This document shows, in pieces, positions 44,066-51,989 of a stretch of 64,000 nucleotides of DNA. Below the pieces are notes generated by a model. The model worked only from the letters and a program-made list of their open reading frames with translations, ran no database searches and had not been told where the DNA came from. The position numbers and the translations under genes were made by a program. The DNA comes from JAJYRX01 sp041655275 (GTDB lineage: Bacteria; Pseudomonadota; Gammaproteobacteria; Burkholderiales; Burkholderiaceae_B), in contig JBBAFU010000008.1 in the NCBI GenBank assembly GCA_041655275.1, positions 1 through 64,000 on the forward strand, read 5' to 3'. Every line of letters starts with the position of its first letter. Position 1 is the first letter of the stretch.

Positions 44066-45400
44066 TCAGGCCCCCTTCAGCTTCAGGATGCGGCTGTTCA
44101 CACCCTGTTCGTGCAGCACTTCGGCCACGCTGCGTTCGATGATGGCCAGGCCGAGATCGAGCAGTTCCTCATCCATGGTGAGAGACGGCAGCAGCTTGAG
44201 TACTTCGTCACGGGCACCCGAGGTTTCGATCACAAGCCCATGTGCGAAGGCTCTTGCGGCAAACAGGCCGGCAAGCTCGGGGCGATCTTCGCAGACCAGC
44301 CCCTGAAGCAAGCCGCGCCCGCGTACCGTCAGGCCGGCATGCGGATGGCGCCGGGCAAGCGTACGCAGCCGCTCTTCCACGCGCCGCCCCTTGTGCAGCG
44401 TCTGCTGTGCAAACGCATCGTCCGCCCAGTAGGCATCGAGCGCCGCCGTGGCGGTCACGAAGGCCATGTTGTTGCCGCGAAAGGTGCCACTGTGCGCGCC
44501 GGGCTGCCAGATGTCCAGCTCGGGTCGCAGCAGCACGAGCGACATCGGCAATCCATAGCCCGACAGTGACTTGGACAGCGTGATGATGTCGGGTGAAATA
44601 CCGGCCGCCTCGAAGCTGAAGAATTCTCCCGTACGCCCGCAGCCGGCCTGGATATCATCGACGATGAGCAGGATATCGTGGCTGCGACACAATTTTTCGA
44701 GCTTCCTGAGCCAGGCGAAAGATGCCACATTCACACCGCCCTCGCCCTGCACCGTTTCGACGATGACTGCGGCGGGCATATCCATGCCGCTGCTGTCATC
44801 CTCGAGCATGCGCGCAAGCCACTTCGTCGTGTCCACACCCGCGCCGAAATAGCCGTCATAGGGCACGAAGCTGGTGTTTGCCAGCGCCACACCGGCCGCC
44901 CGGCGAAACTTGGCATTTGCCGTGACCGCCAGCGAACCGCCACTCACACCGTGGAATCCATGGGTGAAGGAAACGACGTTCTGGCGACCCGTCACCTGGC
45001 GCGCAATCTTGAGCGCCGCCTCGACCGCGTTGGTGCCCGTCGGGCCGGTGAACTGCAGGCGATAGTCCATGTTGCGCGGCTTCAGGACGCGCCGCTCGAA
45101 GGTATCCAGGAACTGCTTCTTGGCACTGGTAGCCATGTCGAGTCCGTGTACGACACCGTCCTCGGCCAGATAGTCCAGCAGCCTGCGCTTGAAATGCGGA
45201 TTGTTGTGACCGTAGTTCAGCGTGCCGGCGCCACTGAAGAAGTCGATATAGTCGCGACCCTGCTCATCGGTCAGCAAGGCGCCGCGCGCCTGCCGGAACA
45301 CGACGGGAAACGAGCGTACATAGCCGCGCACTTCCGACTCCAGACGTTCGAAGATTTCCAGGTCCGGTTTCACGGGATCGGCATTCTGGTCGACATTCAT
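44066..45400 (-). CDS. ectB: Diaminobutyrate--2-oxoglutarate transaminase
   Basis: 444 residues, class III aminotransferase. DDIQAGCGRTGEFFSFE holds the cofactor aspartate and LSKSLSGYGLPM the PLP lysine. FFSGAGTLNYGHNNP marks the EctB subgroup. It makes L-2,4-diaminobutyrate from aspartate semialdehyde. Its ATG overlaps the ectA stop (ATGA). Confidence 0.96.
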   Translation of the reverse strand: MNVDQNADPVKPDLEIFERLESEVRGYVRSFPVVFRQARGALLTDEQGRDYIDFFSGAGTLNYGHNNPHFKRRLLDYLAEDGVVHGLDMATSAKKQFLDTFERRVLKPRNMDYRLQFTGPTGTNAVEAALKIARQVTGRQNVVSFTHGFHGVSGGSLAVTANAKFRRAAGVALANTSFVPYDGYFGAGVDTTKWLARMLEDDSSGMDMPAAVIVETVQGEGGVNVASFAWLRKLEKLCRSHDILLIVDDIQAGCGRTGEFFSFEAAGISPDIITLSKSLSGYGLPMSLVLLRPELDIWQPGAHSGTFRGNNMAFVTATAALDAYWADDAFAQQTLHKGRRVEERLRTLARRHPHAGLTVRGRGLLQGLVCEDRPELAGLFAARAFAHGLVIETSGARDEVLKLLPSLTMDEELLDLGLAIIERSVAEVLHEQGVNSRILKLKGA

Positions 45401-45927
45401 TGGGTACTTACCTCCAGGGGTTGAAAATTCAGGGGGCCAATGCGCAGCAGGCGCTCATCCTCATGGGCCTGTGGGCCAAACAAATGGGGCTCGAAGAGTG
45501 CGCTCTCGCGGATATCGGCGTGGGCAGCCTGTGCGATACGGGCAAACATGCGCCGGGACGCCCGGTTCTCGGGCCCCACGGTAGTTTCGATGGTGCGCAC
45601 ACCCTCCAGACCAGGGCGCTGCAGCAGATGGCGCAGCATGCTCAGCCCCAGACCCATGCCGCGGGCGCTCGCATGGACCGCCACCTGCCAGATGAACAGC
45701 ACTGTTTCCCTGTCCGGATGACGATAGGCCGACACGAAGCCGACGACTTCATCCTGACGGCGGGCAACGACGCAGGTCCGGGTGAAGTGTTCGCTCAGCA
45801 GCAGGTAGGTGTAGATGGCGTTCACATCCAGCGGCGGGCATTGTTGAACCAGGGCATGAATGGCCTGGCCGTCCTCGCGCACCGGCTGCTCCAGCAGGAT
45901 TTCTGCTTGTTTTATAGGCATAATCAT
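45397..45927 (-). CDS. ectA: L-2,4-diaminobutyric acid acetyltransferase
   Basis: 176 residues from ATG 45927, or 174 from ATG 45921. GNAT fold with QVAVHASARGMGLGLSML at the acetyl-CoA site and a C-terminal TTVGPENRASRRMFAR motif, as in EctA. It acetylates diaminobutyrate. No Shine-Dalgarno sequence precedes either ATG, and the promoter predicts a transcript starting only a few bases upstream, so the first ATG is preferred. First gene of ectABCD. Confidence 0.93.
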   Translation of the reverse strand: MIMPIKQAEILLEQPVREDGQAIHALVQQCPPLDVNAIYTYLLLSEHFTRTCVVARRQDEVVGFVSAYRHPDRETVLFIWQVAVHASARGMGLGLSMLRHLLQRPGLEGVRTIETTVGPENRASRRMFARIAQAAHADIRESALFEPHLFGPQAHEDERLLRIGPLNFQPLEVSTQ

Positions 45928-45953
45928 TTCGACTGAAATAATACGCCTATAAA
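45911..45953. repeat. Inverted repeat spanning the ectA promoter and start codon
   Basis: TTTATAGGC (45911-45919) faces GCCTATAAA (45945-45953), with 25 bases between. One arm lies in the -35/-10 spacer and the other covers the ectA start, so a bound protein or a folded DNA/RNA structure would block both transcription and initiation. The flanks are partly symmetric too (ATAATCATTTC versus GAAATAATAC). Confidence 0.5.
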
Positions 45954-45966
45954 CAATTACTGTCAA
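45938..45966 (-). promoter_or_regulatory. Near-consensus sigma-70 promoter of ectABCD
   Basis: Minus strand: perfect -35 TTGACA (45961-45966), spacer of exactly 17, -10 TATTAT (45938-45943). The predicted start near 45931 leaves only about four bases before ATG 45927, an almost leaderless message. Confidence 0.7.
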
Positions 45967-46014
45967 ATCAGTCTGACAGGCAGCACATTCGCGCGATCTC
46001 AAGGCCATGAGCAA

Positions 46015-46050
46015 GAAAAAAGCCTGAACCGGAGATCGATTCAGGCTTTT
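46015..46050 (-). terminator. Rho-independent terminator of alaS-tusA
   Basis: AAGCCTGAA (46020-46028) pairs with TTCAGGCTT (46040-46048), with an 11-base loop. Read on the minus strand the stem is followed by a run of six T (TTTTTTC). It lies 55 bases after the tusA stop and separates alaS-tusA from the ect operon. A-rich on the other side, so it could also work for plus-strand transcripts. Confidence 0.85.
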
Positions 46051-46104
46051 CATCAATTTGCAAGCAGATGCAAGCCGTCGCGGGCTTGCATGGGCCGGAG
46101 GGGT

Positions 46105-46362
46105 TCAGCGGCGTTGTATGAAGTGGAAGATACCGGATGTGTCGTCGGCCGGATTCTGCCCCAGCAGGACATTGCCGGTCTGTGCACAGAAGGCCTGGAA
46201 ATCACTGCGTGCGTGCGGATCAGTTGTCAGCACCCGCAGTACCCGGCCGCTTTCCATGGCGGCCAATGCCTTCTTGGCACGCAATATGGGCAGCGGACAT
46301 TTCAGGCCGGATGCATCCACGATGACATCCGGCGTGTCCTCAACGAGATCGAAAGCGCTCAT
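46105..46362 (-). CDS. tusA: TusA/SirA-family sulfur carrier protein
   Basis: 85 residues. The active cysteine lies in DASGLKCPLPILRAKKAL (CPxP motif). Members relay sulfur for tRNA thiolation or molybdenum-cofactor sulfuration. It starts three bases after the alaS stop. Supply of sulfur to formate dehydrogenase maturation is possible, but not shown by context. Confidence 0.85.
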   Translation of the reverse strand: MSAFDLVEDTPDVIVDASGLKCPLPILRAKKALAAMESGRVLRVLTTDPHARSDFQAFCAQTGNVLLGQNPADDTSGIFHFIQRR

Positions 46363-46365
46363 GAT

Positions 46366-48990
46366 TCAGGCCTCCAGCCGCTCGAGCACCCAGTCATGGG
46401 CGCTGGCCAGCGCCGCCGGCAGCCCGGCCACCGCGCTGCCCCCGCCCATCGCCATATCGGGTCGCCCGCCGCCCTTGCCGCCCACCTGTGCAGCCACCAT
46501 GGCCACCAGATCGCCGGCACGGATACGTTCGACCACACCCGGTGTCACACCCGCCACCAGACTGATACGGCCTTCGGCCACACTGGCCAGCAGCACGACC
46601 GCCGACTTGAGCTTGTCCTTTGCCTGATCGGCAAGCGCACGCAGGCCGCGCGCATCGACGTTATCCACCGACGCGACAAGCAGGCGCACGCCGCCGCTGA
46701 GCTCCCTGGCCTGATCGATCAGCGCGCCACCGGATGCCGATGCCAGGCGATCCTTGAGCTGATCGCGTTCGCGCTCCACAGCGCGCAGCTGCTGCTGCAA
46801 GGCTTCGATACGCGTCCCCAGCGCCTCGGGCTGGGTCCGTAGTGCACCGGCCGCCGCATGCAGGGTCTGGTCCATGTCATGCACCCAGCGCAAGGCCGGC
46901 AGCCCGGTTACGGCCTCGACCCGGCGCACGCCCGCAGCCACGCCGCCCTCGGACACTATCTTGAACAGGCCGATATCACCCGTGCGCTCCACATGCGTGC
47001 CACCGCAAAGTTCGCGCGAGGAACCGATATCGAGCACACGTACGGTGTCTTCGTACTTTTCACCGAACAGGGCCATGGCACCACCCGCCACGGCTTCGTC
47101 ATAGGCCATATGGCGCACGCCGACCGCTGCATTGGCCAGCACCTCGGCATTGACCCTGTCTTCCACGGCCCGGATCTGGGCCGGCGTCATGGGTGCATCG
47201 TGCGAGAAGTCAAAGCGCGTGCGCTGGGGATCGACCAGCGAACCACGCTGCTGGACATGCTTGCCGAGCACGTCGCGCAAGGCCTTGTGCATCAGGTGGG
47301 TGGCGGAATGATTGCGCACGATGTCGGCGCGCCGTGCGGCATCCACATCGGCCTGCAGGACATCGCCCACCTTCAGACTGCCCTCCAGAAGACGTCCGTG
47401 ATGACCGAAGACCTGCTGCTGTATCTTGCGCGTGTCGTCAACCTCGAAACGCAGCCCCTCCGCACTGAGCAGGCCGGCATCACCGACCTGACCGCCGGAT
47501 TCCGCATAGAACGGCGTTTCATCGAGCACAACCACGGCCTGCTGTCCGGCGGACACGGCTTCAACTTGCGTTCCTTCAACATACAGTGCGGTGACGCGCC
47601 CCCGCGTGCGCAGGTGCGCATAACCTTCGAAGCGCGTGGGCTCGCCGTGGTAGTCCAGCACCGCATCGTCCTGGAACTTGCCGGCCGCACGCGCCTGCTC
47701 GCGCTGCCGGGACATGGCCTCATCGAAGCCTTCGAGATCCACACCGACCTCACGCTCGCGACAGATATCGGCCGTCAGGTCAACGGGAAAACCGTAGGTG
47801 TCATACAGGGTGAACAGCGTCAGGCCGTCGAGCACGCCCCCCTTGGGTACCTGGGTCAGTGCCGTCTCCAGAATCTTCAGGCCGTGCTCCAGCGTGACGC
47901 TGAAGCGCTCCTCCTCCTGCTGCAGGACCTGCGCAATGCGGGTCTGCTGCTCGGCCAGTTCGGGATAGGCTTCACCCATCTCGCGCACCAGGTCGGGCAC
48001 CAGGCGATGGAAGAACAGCCCGGTCTGCCCGAGCTTGTGCCCATGGCGCAGGGCGCGCCGGATAATGCGGCGCAGCACATAACCCCGCCCCTCATTGCCC
48101 GGTATGACACCGTCGACGATGAGGAAGCTGCATGCGCGAATATGGTCCGCAATGACCTTCAGTGAGACGTCTTCGGGGTCACGGGCGCCCGTTTCACGCG
48201 CGGCGGCCTGCATCAGCGCCTGGAAAAGATCGATCTGGTAATTGGAATTGACATGCTGGAGCACGGCGGCCATGCGCTCCAGACCCATGCCGGTATCCAC
48301 ACAGGGCCGGGGCAGGGGATGCATCACCCCCTGGGCATCGCGATTGAACTGCATGAACACAAGGTTCCAAATCTCGATATAGCGATCGCCATCTTCCTCG
48401 GGCGATCCGGGCGGCCCACCCCAGACTTCAGGGCCGTGGTCAAAGAAGATCTCGGAACACGGACCACAGGGGCCGGTGTCGGCCATCTGCCAGAAGTTGT
48501 CGGACACGTAGCGCTGGCCGTCCTGATCACCAATGCGTACGATGCGCTCCGCCGGTACGCCGATCTCGTTGGCCCAGATGTCCCAGGCCTCGTCATCCTC
48601 GTGATAGACGGTGATCCACAGGCGCTCGGCCGGCAGCTTGTAGACCTGCGTCAGCAGCTCCCAGGCGTAGGCGATGGCCTCGCGTTTGAAGTAGTCGCCG
48701 AAGCTGAAATTGCCCAGCATCTCGAAAAAGGTGTGGTGGCGGGCCGTGTAGCCGACATTTTCGAGGTCATTGTGCTTGCCCCCCGCACGCACGCAACGTT
48801 GTGACGATGCCGCGCGCAGGTAGGGCCGCGTTTCCTTGCCCGTAAAAACGTCTTTGAACTGCACCATGCCGGCATTGGTGAACAGCAGGGTCGGGTCATT
48901 GTGCGGCACAAGCGAGGACGATGGCACGATCTGGTGCCCACGGGCCTCGAAGAAAGAAAGAAAAGCACGACGTATTTCAGAAGTCTTCAT
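46366..48990 (-). CDS. alaS: Alanyl-tRNA synthetase
   Basis: 874 residues from ATG 48990 (upstream in-frame ATG codons add sequence unlike the family). Begins MKTSEIRRAFLSFFEARGH; class II core with LFTNAGMVQFKDVF; editing domain with HSATHLMHKALRDVLG and CGGTHVERTGDIG; C-terminal DHHA1-type part with GGKGGGRPDMAMGGG. Normal length. Confidence 0.97.
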   Translation of the reverse strand: MKTSEIRRAFLSFFEARGHQIVPSSSLVPHNDPTLLFTNAGMVQFKDVFTGKETRPYLRAASSQRCVRAGGKHNDLENVGYTARHHTFFEMLGNFSFGDYFKREAIAYAWELLTQVYKLPAERLWITVYHEDDEAWDIWANEIGVPAERIVRIGDQDGQRYVSDNFWQMADTGPCGPCSEIFFDHGPEVWGGPPGSPEEDGDRYIEIWNLVFMQFNRDAQGVMHPLPRPCVDTGMGLERMAAVLQHVNSNYQIDLFQALMQAAARETGARDPEDVSLKVIADHIRACSFLIVDGVIPGNEGRGYVLRRIIRRALRHGHKLGQTGLFFHRLVPDLVREMGEAYPELAEQQTRIAQVLQQEEERFSVTLEHGLKILETALTQVPKGGVLDGLTLFTLYDTYGFPVDLTADICREREVGVDLEGFDEAMSRQREQARAAGKFQDDAVLDYHGEPTRFEGYAHLRTRGRVTALYVEGTQVEAVSAGQQAVVVLDETPFYAESGGQVGDAGLLSAEGLRFEVDDTRKIQQQVFGHHGRLLEGSLKVGDVLQADVDAARRADIVRNHSATHLMHKALRDVLGKHVQQRGSLVDPQRTRFDFSHDAPMTPAQIRAVEDRVNAEVLANAAVGVRHMAYDEAVAGGAMALFGEKYEDTVRVLDIGSSRELCGGTHVERTGDIGLFKIVSEGGVAAGVRRVEAVTGLPALRWVHDMDQTLHAAAGALRTQPEALGTRIEALQQQLRAVERERDQLKDRLASASGGALIDQARELSGGVRLLVASVDNVDARGLRALADQAKDKLKSAVVLLASVAEGRISLVAGVTPGVVERIRAGDLVAMVAAQVGGKGGGRPDMAMGGGSAVAGLPAALASAHDWVLERLEA

Positions 48991-49183
48991 TGGGCGGATG
49001 CGAGAAGAAGGAGCCAACGTTTGATTATAGAGGCTGCAAGGGCTTTGTGCGCCTGCGACATTCAGGCCATGGACACGCCATCCTGCGCAAGCCGGCCCGG
49101 CAATTCGGCAGCAATCGCGGCCGCGATGGAGGCGATGGACGCCCCGGCACGCTGCAGCCATCGGCTCGTGGCGGCCCTGAAAC
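48991..49183 (-). promoter_or_regulatory. pilV-alaS intergenic region with alaS -10
   Basis: Minus strand contains a perfect TATAAT (49024-49029) about 34 bases before alaS, with no good -35 at the right distance. No second copy of the shufflon-like site found in pilV and no small gene was seen in these 193 bases. Confidence 0.45.
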
Positions 49184-50194
49184 TCAATAGACGCACAGGT
49201 AGGAGCGCGTCAGGCCACGCCATGAGGTATCGTCGCCCCCTTCGGCAAGCGGTACCGCTGATGCGCCCGCAGGGCAGTTGCAACGGCCTGTGGCCGGATT
49301 GGCGGAGCTGCGCCCCTCGGGTGTAAAGCAGCCGTGGATGGTATTGAACGAATATCCGCCGGATGACCGGGCCGCCGGTACCCAGTAACCCTGATGGCAG
49401 GACAACAGACCGCCACGCACATCGCGCGTGACGGCGCCTTCATCGGGGCACAATGTCCACCAGGTCTTCTCCTGCCCGAGAACCAGCTGGTCTGCCGCGT
49501 GCAGGGACCCGCCGGCGTGCACATCACCGGCAATGCTGGCGCCCGACTGGAATCGGGGATCACGGGTATCACCCACACGCAGAAAGTCCACGGCATCACC
49601 CGCCAGCCCGAGGACCACCGTACCCGGCGGCAGCAGGGAATCGCCTGCAGACAAAGGATTGGGGTAACGGCTGATCGCACCCTGGACATGTCCCGGATCG
49701 ACGGGCTGGACCGCCGCTCCCAGGCCACGCGTGGCCAGCAGCCATTCCGCCAGCATGGCGGTATCGACGGCGCCATGCGCCGTGCGAAAAGGCTGACTGG
49801 CATGGACCACGGGCAGCAGGCGGCATGGCGAGGACGGGCAATCGCCTTCGCGCAGGATACGGATGACGGCCGAGCCAACCGGCCGTATCGTATCCGGGAA
49901 CCCGGCCGGCAAATGACCATTGGCTCTGAGGGCGGCAATGCCCGGCCTGCGCCAATCGGCATAGCCGTCGCCCTGCAGGGCATTCGCGGGCGCACCGTCG
50001 CGCATCAGCAGCGCGTGCCGGCCCACATAATCCTGCGCCCCCTGATGCAGCACGCCCATCCATGCCGCCACCGCCTGCGCCTGTGCATCATGCATGCGAT
50101 TCACCATGGCGTGGCCGGCCCACAGCGCCAGAAGACCGGCCAACAGTCCCGCCACTGCCAGCTCGAGCATGATCAGGCCGTGCTGCCGCACCAT
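49184..50194 (-). CDS. pilV: Type IVb pilus minor pilin PilV (shufflon-type tip protein)
   Basis: 336 residues. Prepilin signal MVRQHG|LIMLELAVAGL with Glu at +5 of the mature protein. The body resembles the shufflon-protein N-terminal domain (VNRMHDAQAQAVAAWMGVL, GDVHAGGSLHAADQLVLG), and the end is Cys-containing (GRCNCPAGAS, YLCVY). PilV caps the thin pilus and chooses the recipient surface. The codons for ANP at about 298-300 contain the ten-base core of the R64 recombination site, placed where the variable tail would begin. It lies ten bases after pilS. Confidence 0.8.
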   Translation of the reverse strand: MVRQHGLIMLELAVAGLLAGLLALWAGHAMVNRMHDAQAQAVAAWMGVLHQGAQDYVGRHALLMRDGAPANALQGDGYADWRRPGIAALRANGHLPAGFPDTIRPVGSAVIRILREGDCPSSPCRLLPVVHASQPFRTAHGAVDTAMLAEWLLATRGLGAAVQPVDPGHVQGAISRYPNPLSAGDSLLPPGTVVLGLAGDAVDFLRVGDTRDPRFQSGASIAGDVHAGGSLHAADQLVLGQEKTWWTLCPDEGAVTRDVRGGLLSCHQGYWVPAARSSGGYSFNTIHGCFTPEGRSSANPATGRCNCPAGASAVPLAEGGDDTSWRGLTRSYLCVY

Positions 50195-50204
50195 GATCCT
50201 GTGC

Positions 50205-50792
50205 TCAGCTTGCAGTAAAGACGAAAGTGTTGCTGTCGCCCTTGATACACGCTGCCTCGGCAGTGAGCGCGCTGTAGTCCAGCGTATCGCTCTTGACCGG
50301 CGTGGCGCTACCGCTTCCCCCGCTGATGCTGATGGTGTGCACAACCCGCTGCATGACCGAGGCCAGCGCCGGGCAGGCGGCATGATTGACATTGTCGAGC
50401 GTGAGCGAGAAGCTCGCTCCCTGATCGGCCGTCGACACGACCACCTTGCCGTCGACACCCAGACCATGCAGCACTTCCAGGCTCTGCCCTGAACCGGAAA
50501 CGCTGAACAGGCCGGAATCCAGGACGGTATTGGCAAAATGCGCCGTGCTGATGGCGTCATACGGCTTGTTCGTGCCCGGTTGTGCATTGATCTGCGACTG
50601 GAGCACAAAGCGTGCCAGCTCCTCCCCCACCTTGGGCACCTTGTTCTCGATCACATAGGCACCGACCGCAGGGATGGCAATGATGGCGAGCAGGAGCAGG
50701 ATGGCGGTAACGATGGACACTTCGATCAGGGAAAACCCGCGTTGGCGACGGGCACCAATAGCAGTGGTGGAAACGGATGCAATAGCGTTCAT
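50205..50792 (-). CDS. pilS: Type IVb major pilin PilS
   Basis: 195 residues with a long 19-residue leader as in type IVb pilins, cleaved at RRQRG|FSLIEV with Glu at +5. The hydrophobic stem is SIVTAILLLLAIIAIPAVGAY. Two cysteines (ACPALASV and AACIKG) would form the C-terminal disulfide loop. The shaft subunit of the pilus. No prepilin peptidase gene is next to it. Confidence 0.88.
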   Translation of the reverse strand: MNAIASVSTTAIGARRQRGFSLIEVSIVTAILLLLAIIAIPAVGAYVIENKVPKVGEELARFVLQSQINAQPGTNKPYDAISTAHFANTVLDSGLFSVSGSGQSLEVLHGLGVDGKVVVSTADQGASFSLTLDNVNHAACPALASVMQRVVHTISISGGSGSATPVKSDTLDYSALTAEAACIKGDSNTFVFTAS

Positions 50793-50816
50793 GGCAGACT
50801 CCGGAGAATTGACAAG

Positions 50817-51989
50817 TCAAGGAAAAGGGAAACCCGCCTGGGGGCGGCCTCCCGAAGCGGTTGCGAAATACAGTGACATTGCACGGCGCAGCTCGTCGAT
50901 GACCGCGTAATGCCACAGGACCAGTGCAAGAATCACCGCGAGACCGGAAAGCAGCATCAGCCAGCGCAGCACGCCGGCCTGGCGGGTGATGCGGCCCAGA
51001 AGCTGGTCGCGGATGCGGTCCCGCACCAGAATCAGCCCGGGACGCAGGCCGCGTGCGCTCACCATGTCGCTGAGAAACCAGTAGTGCTCGTGCGCAAGCA
51101 GACCGGTTTCCAGTATGTCGGTGCCCGAACGGCCGCTTTCCAGGCGAGCGAGCATGCGATCGATATGATGGGAAAGCCAGGGGTTCGCACCCGTTCGCTG
51201 GCGATGCAGGGCATTGCGCAGCCGGATACGCTCTTCGTCTTCAGTACCCAGGGCGATGAGGAGCAGGGACAGGAAGCGCACGGCCTGCACCTTGCGATAG
51301 ACGTCCCACCACAGCACATGATCGACATAGCTGCGCCAGCGACCGCGCCAATGCGCGAAAGACCAGATCACGAGCGTGAACAGGCTTGTCAGCATGATGA
51401 GTACCAGTGGCGCGTGTGCATCCACCGCCTCGGCAAAGGCCAGCAGGCTGCGGGTGCGCCGTCCGTAATACTCGGACGGGACCAGGGCGAACGGCTCGAA
51501 AAGGCGTGGCACAGTGAATGCCGGCACCGCGAGGACGACAAGCACCACGAGCAGCGCCGAGAGCACAGCCGGCCAGAGGAGCTGGATGAGGATCTGGTTG
51601 GCTCGCTGCACCAGAACCAGCATGCGGGCCAGATCGGCCAGCGTATGGATGAGACGCTCATTGCCCATGGTCTGGGCGGCACGCAGCAGATTCAGTTCAC
51701 CCGCCGGCAGATAACCCTGCCAGGTGGCGTGCAGATCGCCTCCGGATTGCTCCAGGCGCTGCCGCCAGCGCCGGGCCAGGCGTCCGCGCAGGCGGTCGGC
51801 GCCGTGACGCAGAGCATCCCGGCGAAAGATCTGGCCAAGCGTGCGCGCCCCCTGACTGCCTTCGAGCAGTGCCGCCAGATAGTCGTAATAGTCGATACGC
51901 AGTGCACGAAACCGCAAGCGATCGATCCACTCCATCAGATGAATCAGGGGTTGCCTGCCGTGACGGACAGTGCCAAAGCGTCTCATCAT
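50817..51989 (-). CDS. pilR: Type IVb pilus inner-membrane platform protein PilR (GspF family)
   Basis: 390 residues with two GspF-like cytosolic domains separated by membrane helices (LLWPAVLSALLVVLVVLAVPAF, LVLIMLTSLFTLVIW, LRWLMLLSGLAVILALVLW). It is the inner-membrane core that couples to the ATPase. ATG overlaps the pilQ stop. It precedes pilS by 24 bases. Confidence 0.87.
   Translation of the reverse strand: MMRRFGTVRHGRQPLIHLMEWIDRLRFRALRIDYYDYLAALLEGSQGARTLGQIFRRDALRHGADRLRGRLARRWRQRLEQSGGDLHATWQGYLPAGELNLLRAAQTMGNERLIHTLADLARMLVLVQRANQILIQLLWPAVLSALLVVLVVLAVPAFTVPRLFEPFALVPSEYYGRRTRSLLAFAEAVDAHAPLVLIMLTSLFTLVIWSFAHWRGRWRSYVDHVLWWDVYRKVQAVRFLSLLLIALGTEDEERIRLRNALHRQRTGANPWLSHHIDRMLARLESGRSGTDILETGLLAHEHYWFLSDMVSARGLRPGLILVRDRIRDQLLGRITRQAGVLRWLMLLSGLAVILALVLWHYAVIDELRRAMSLYFATASGGRPQAGFPFP

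Noticed and set aside
49062..49283. Possible 73-codon gene downstream of and overlapping pilV
   Set aside because: It overlaps the pilV 3' end in another frame, has no ribosome site and no similarity I recognise.
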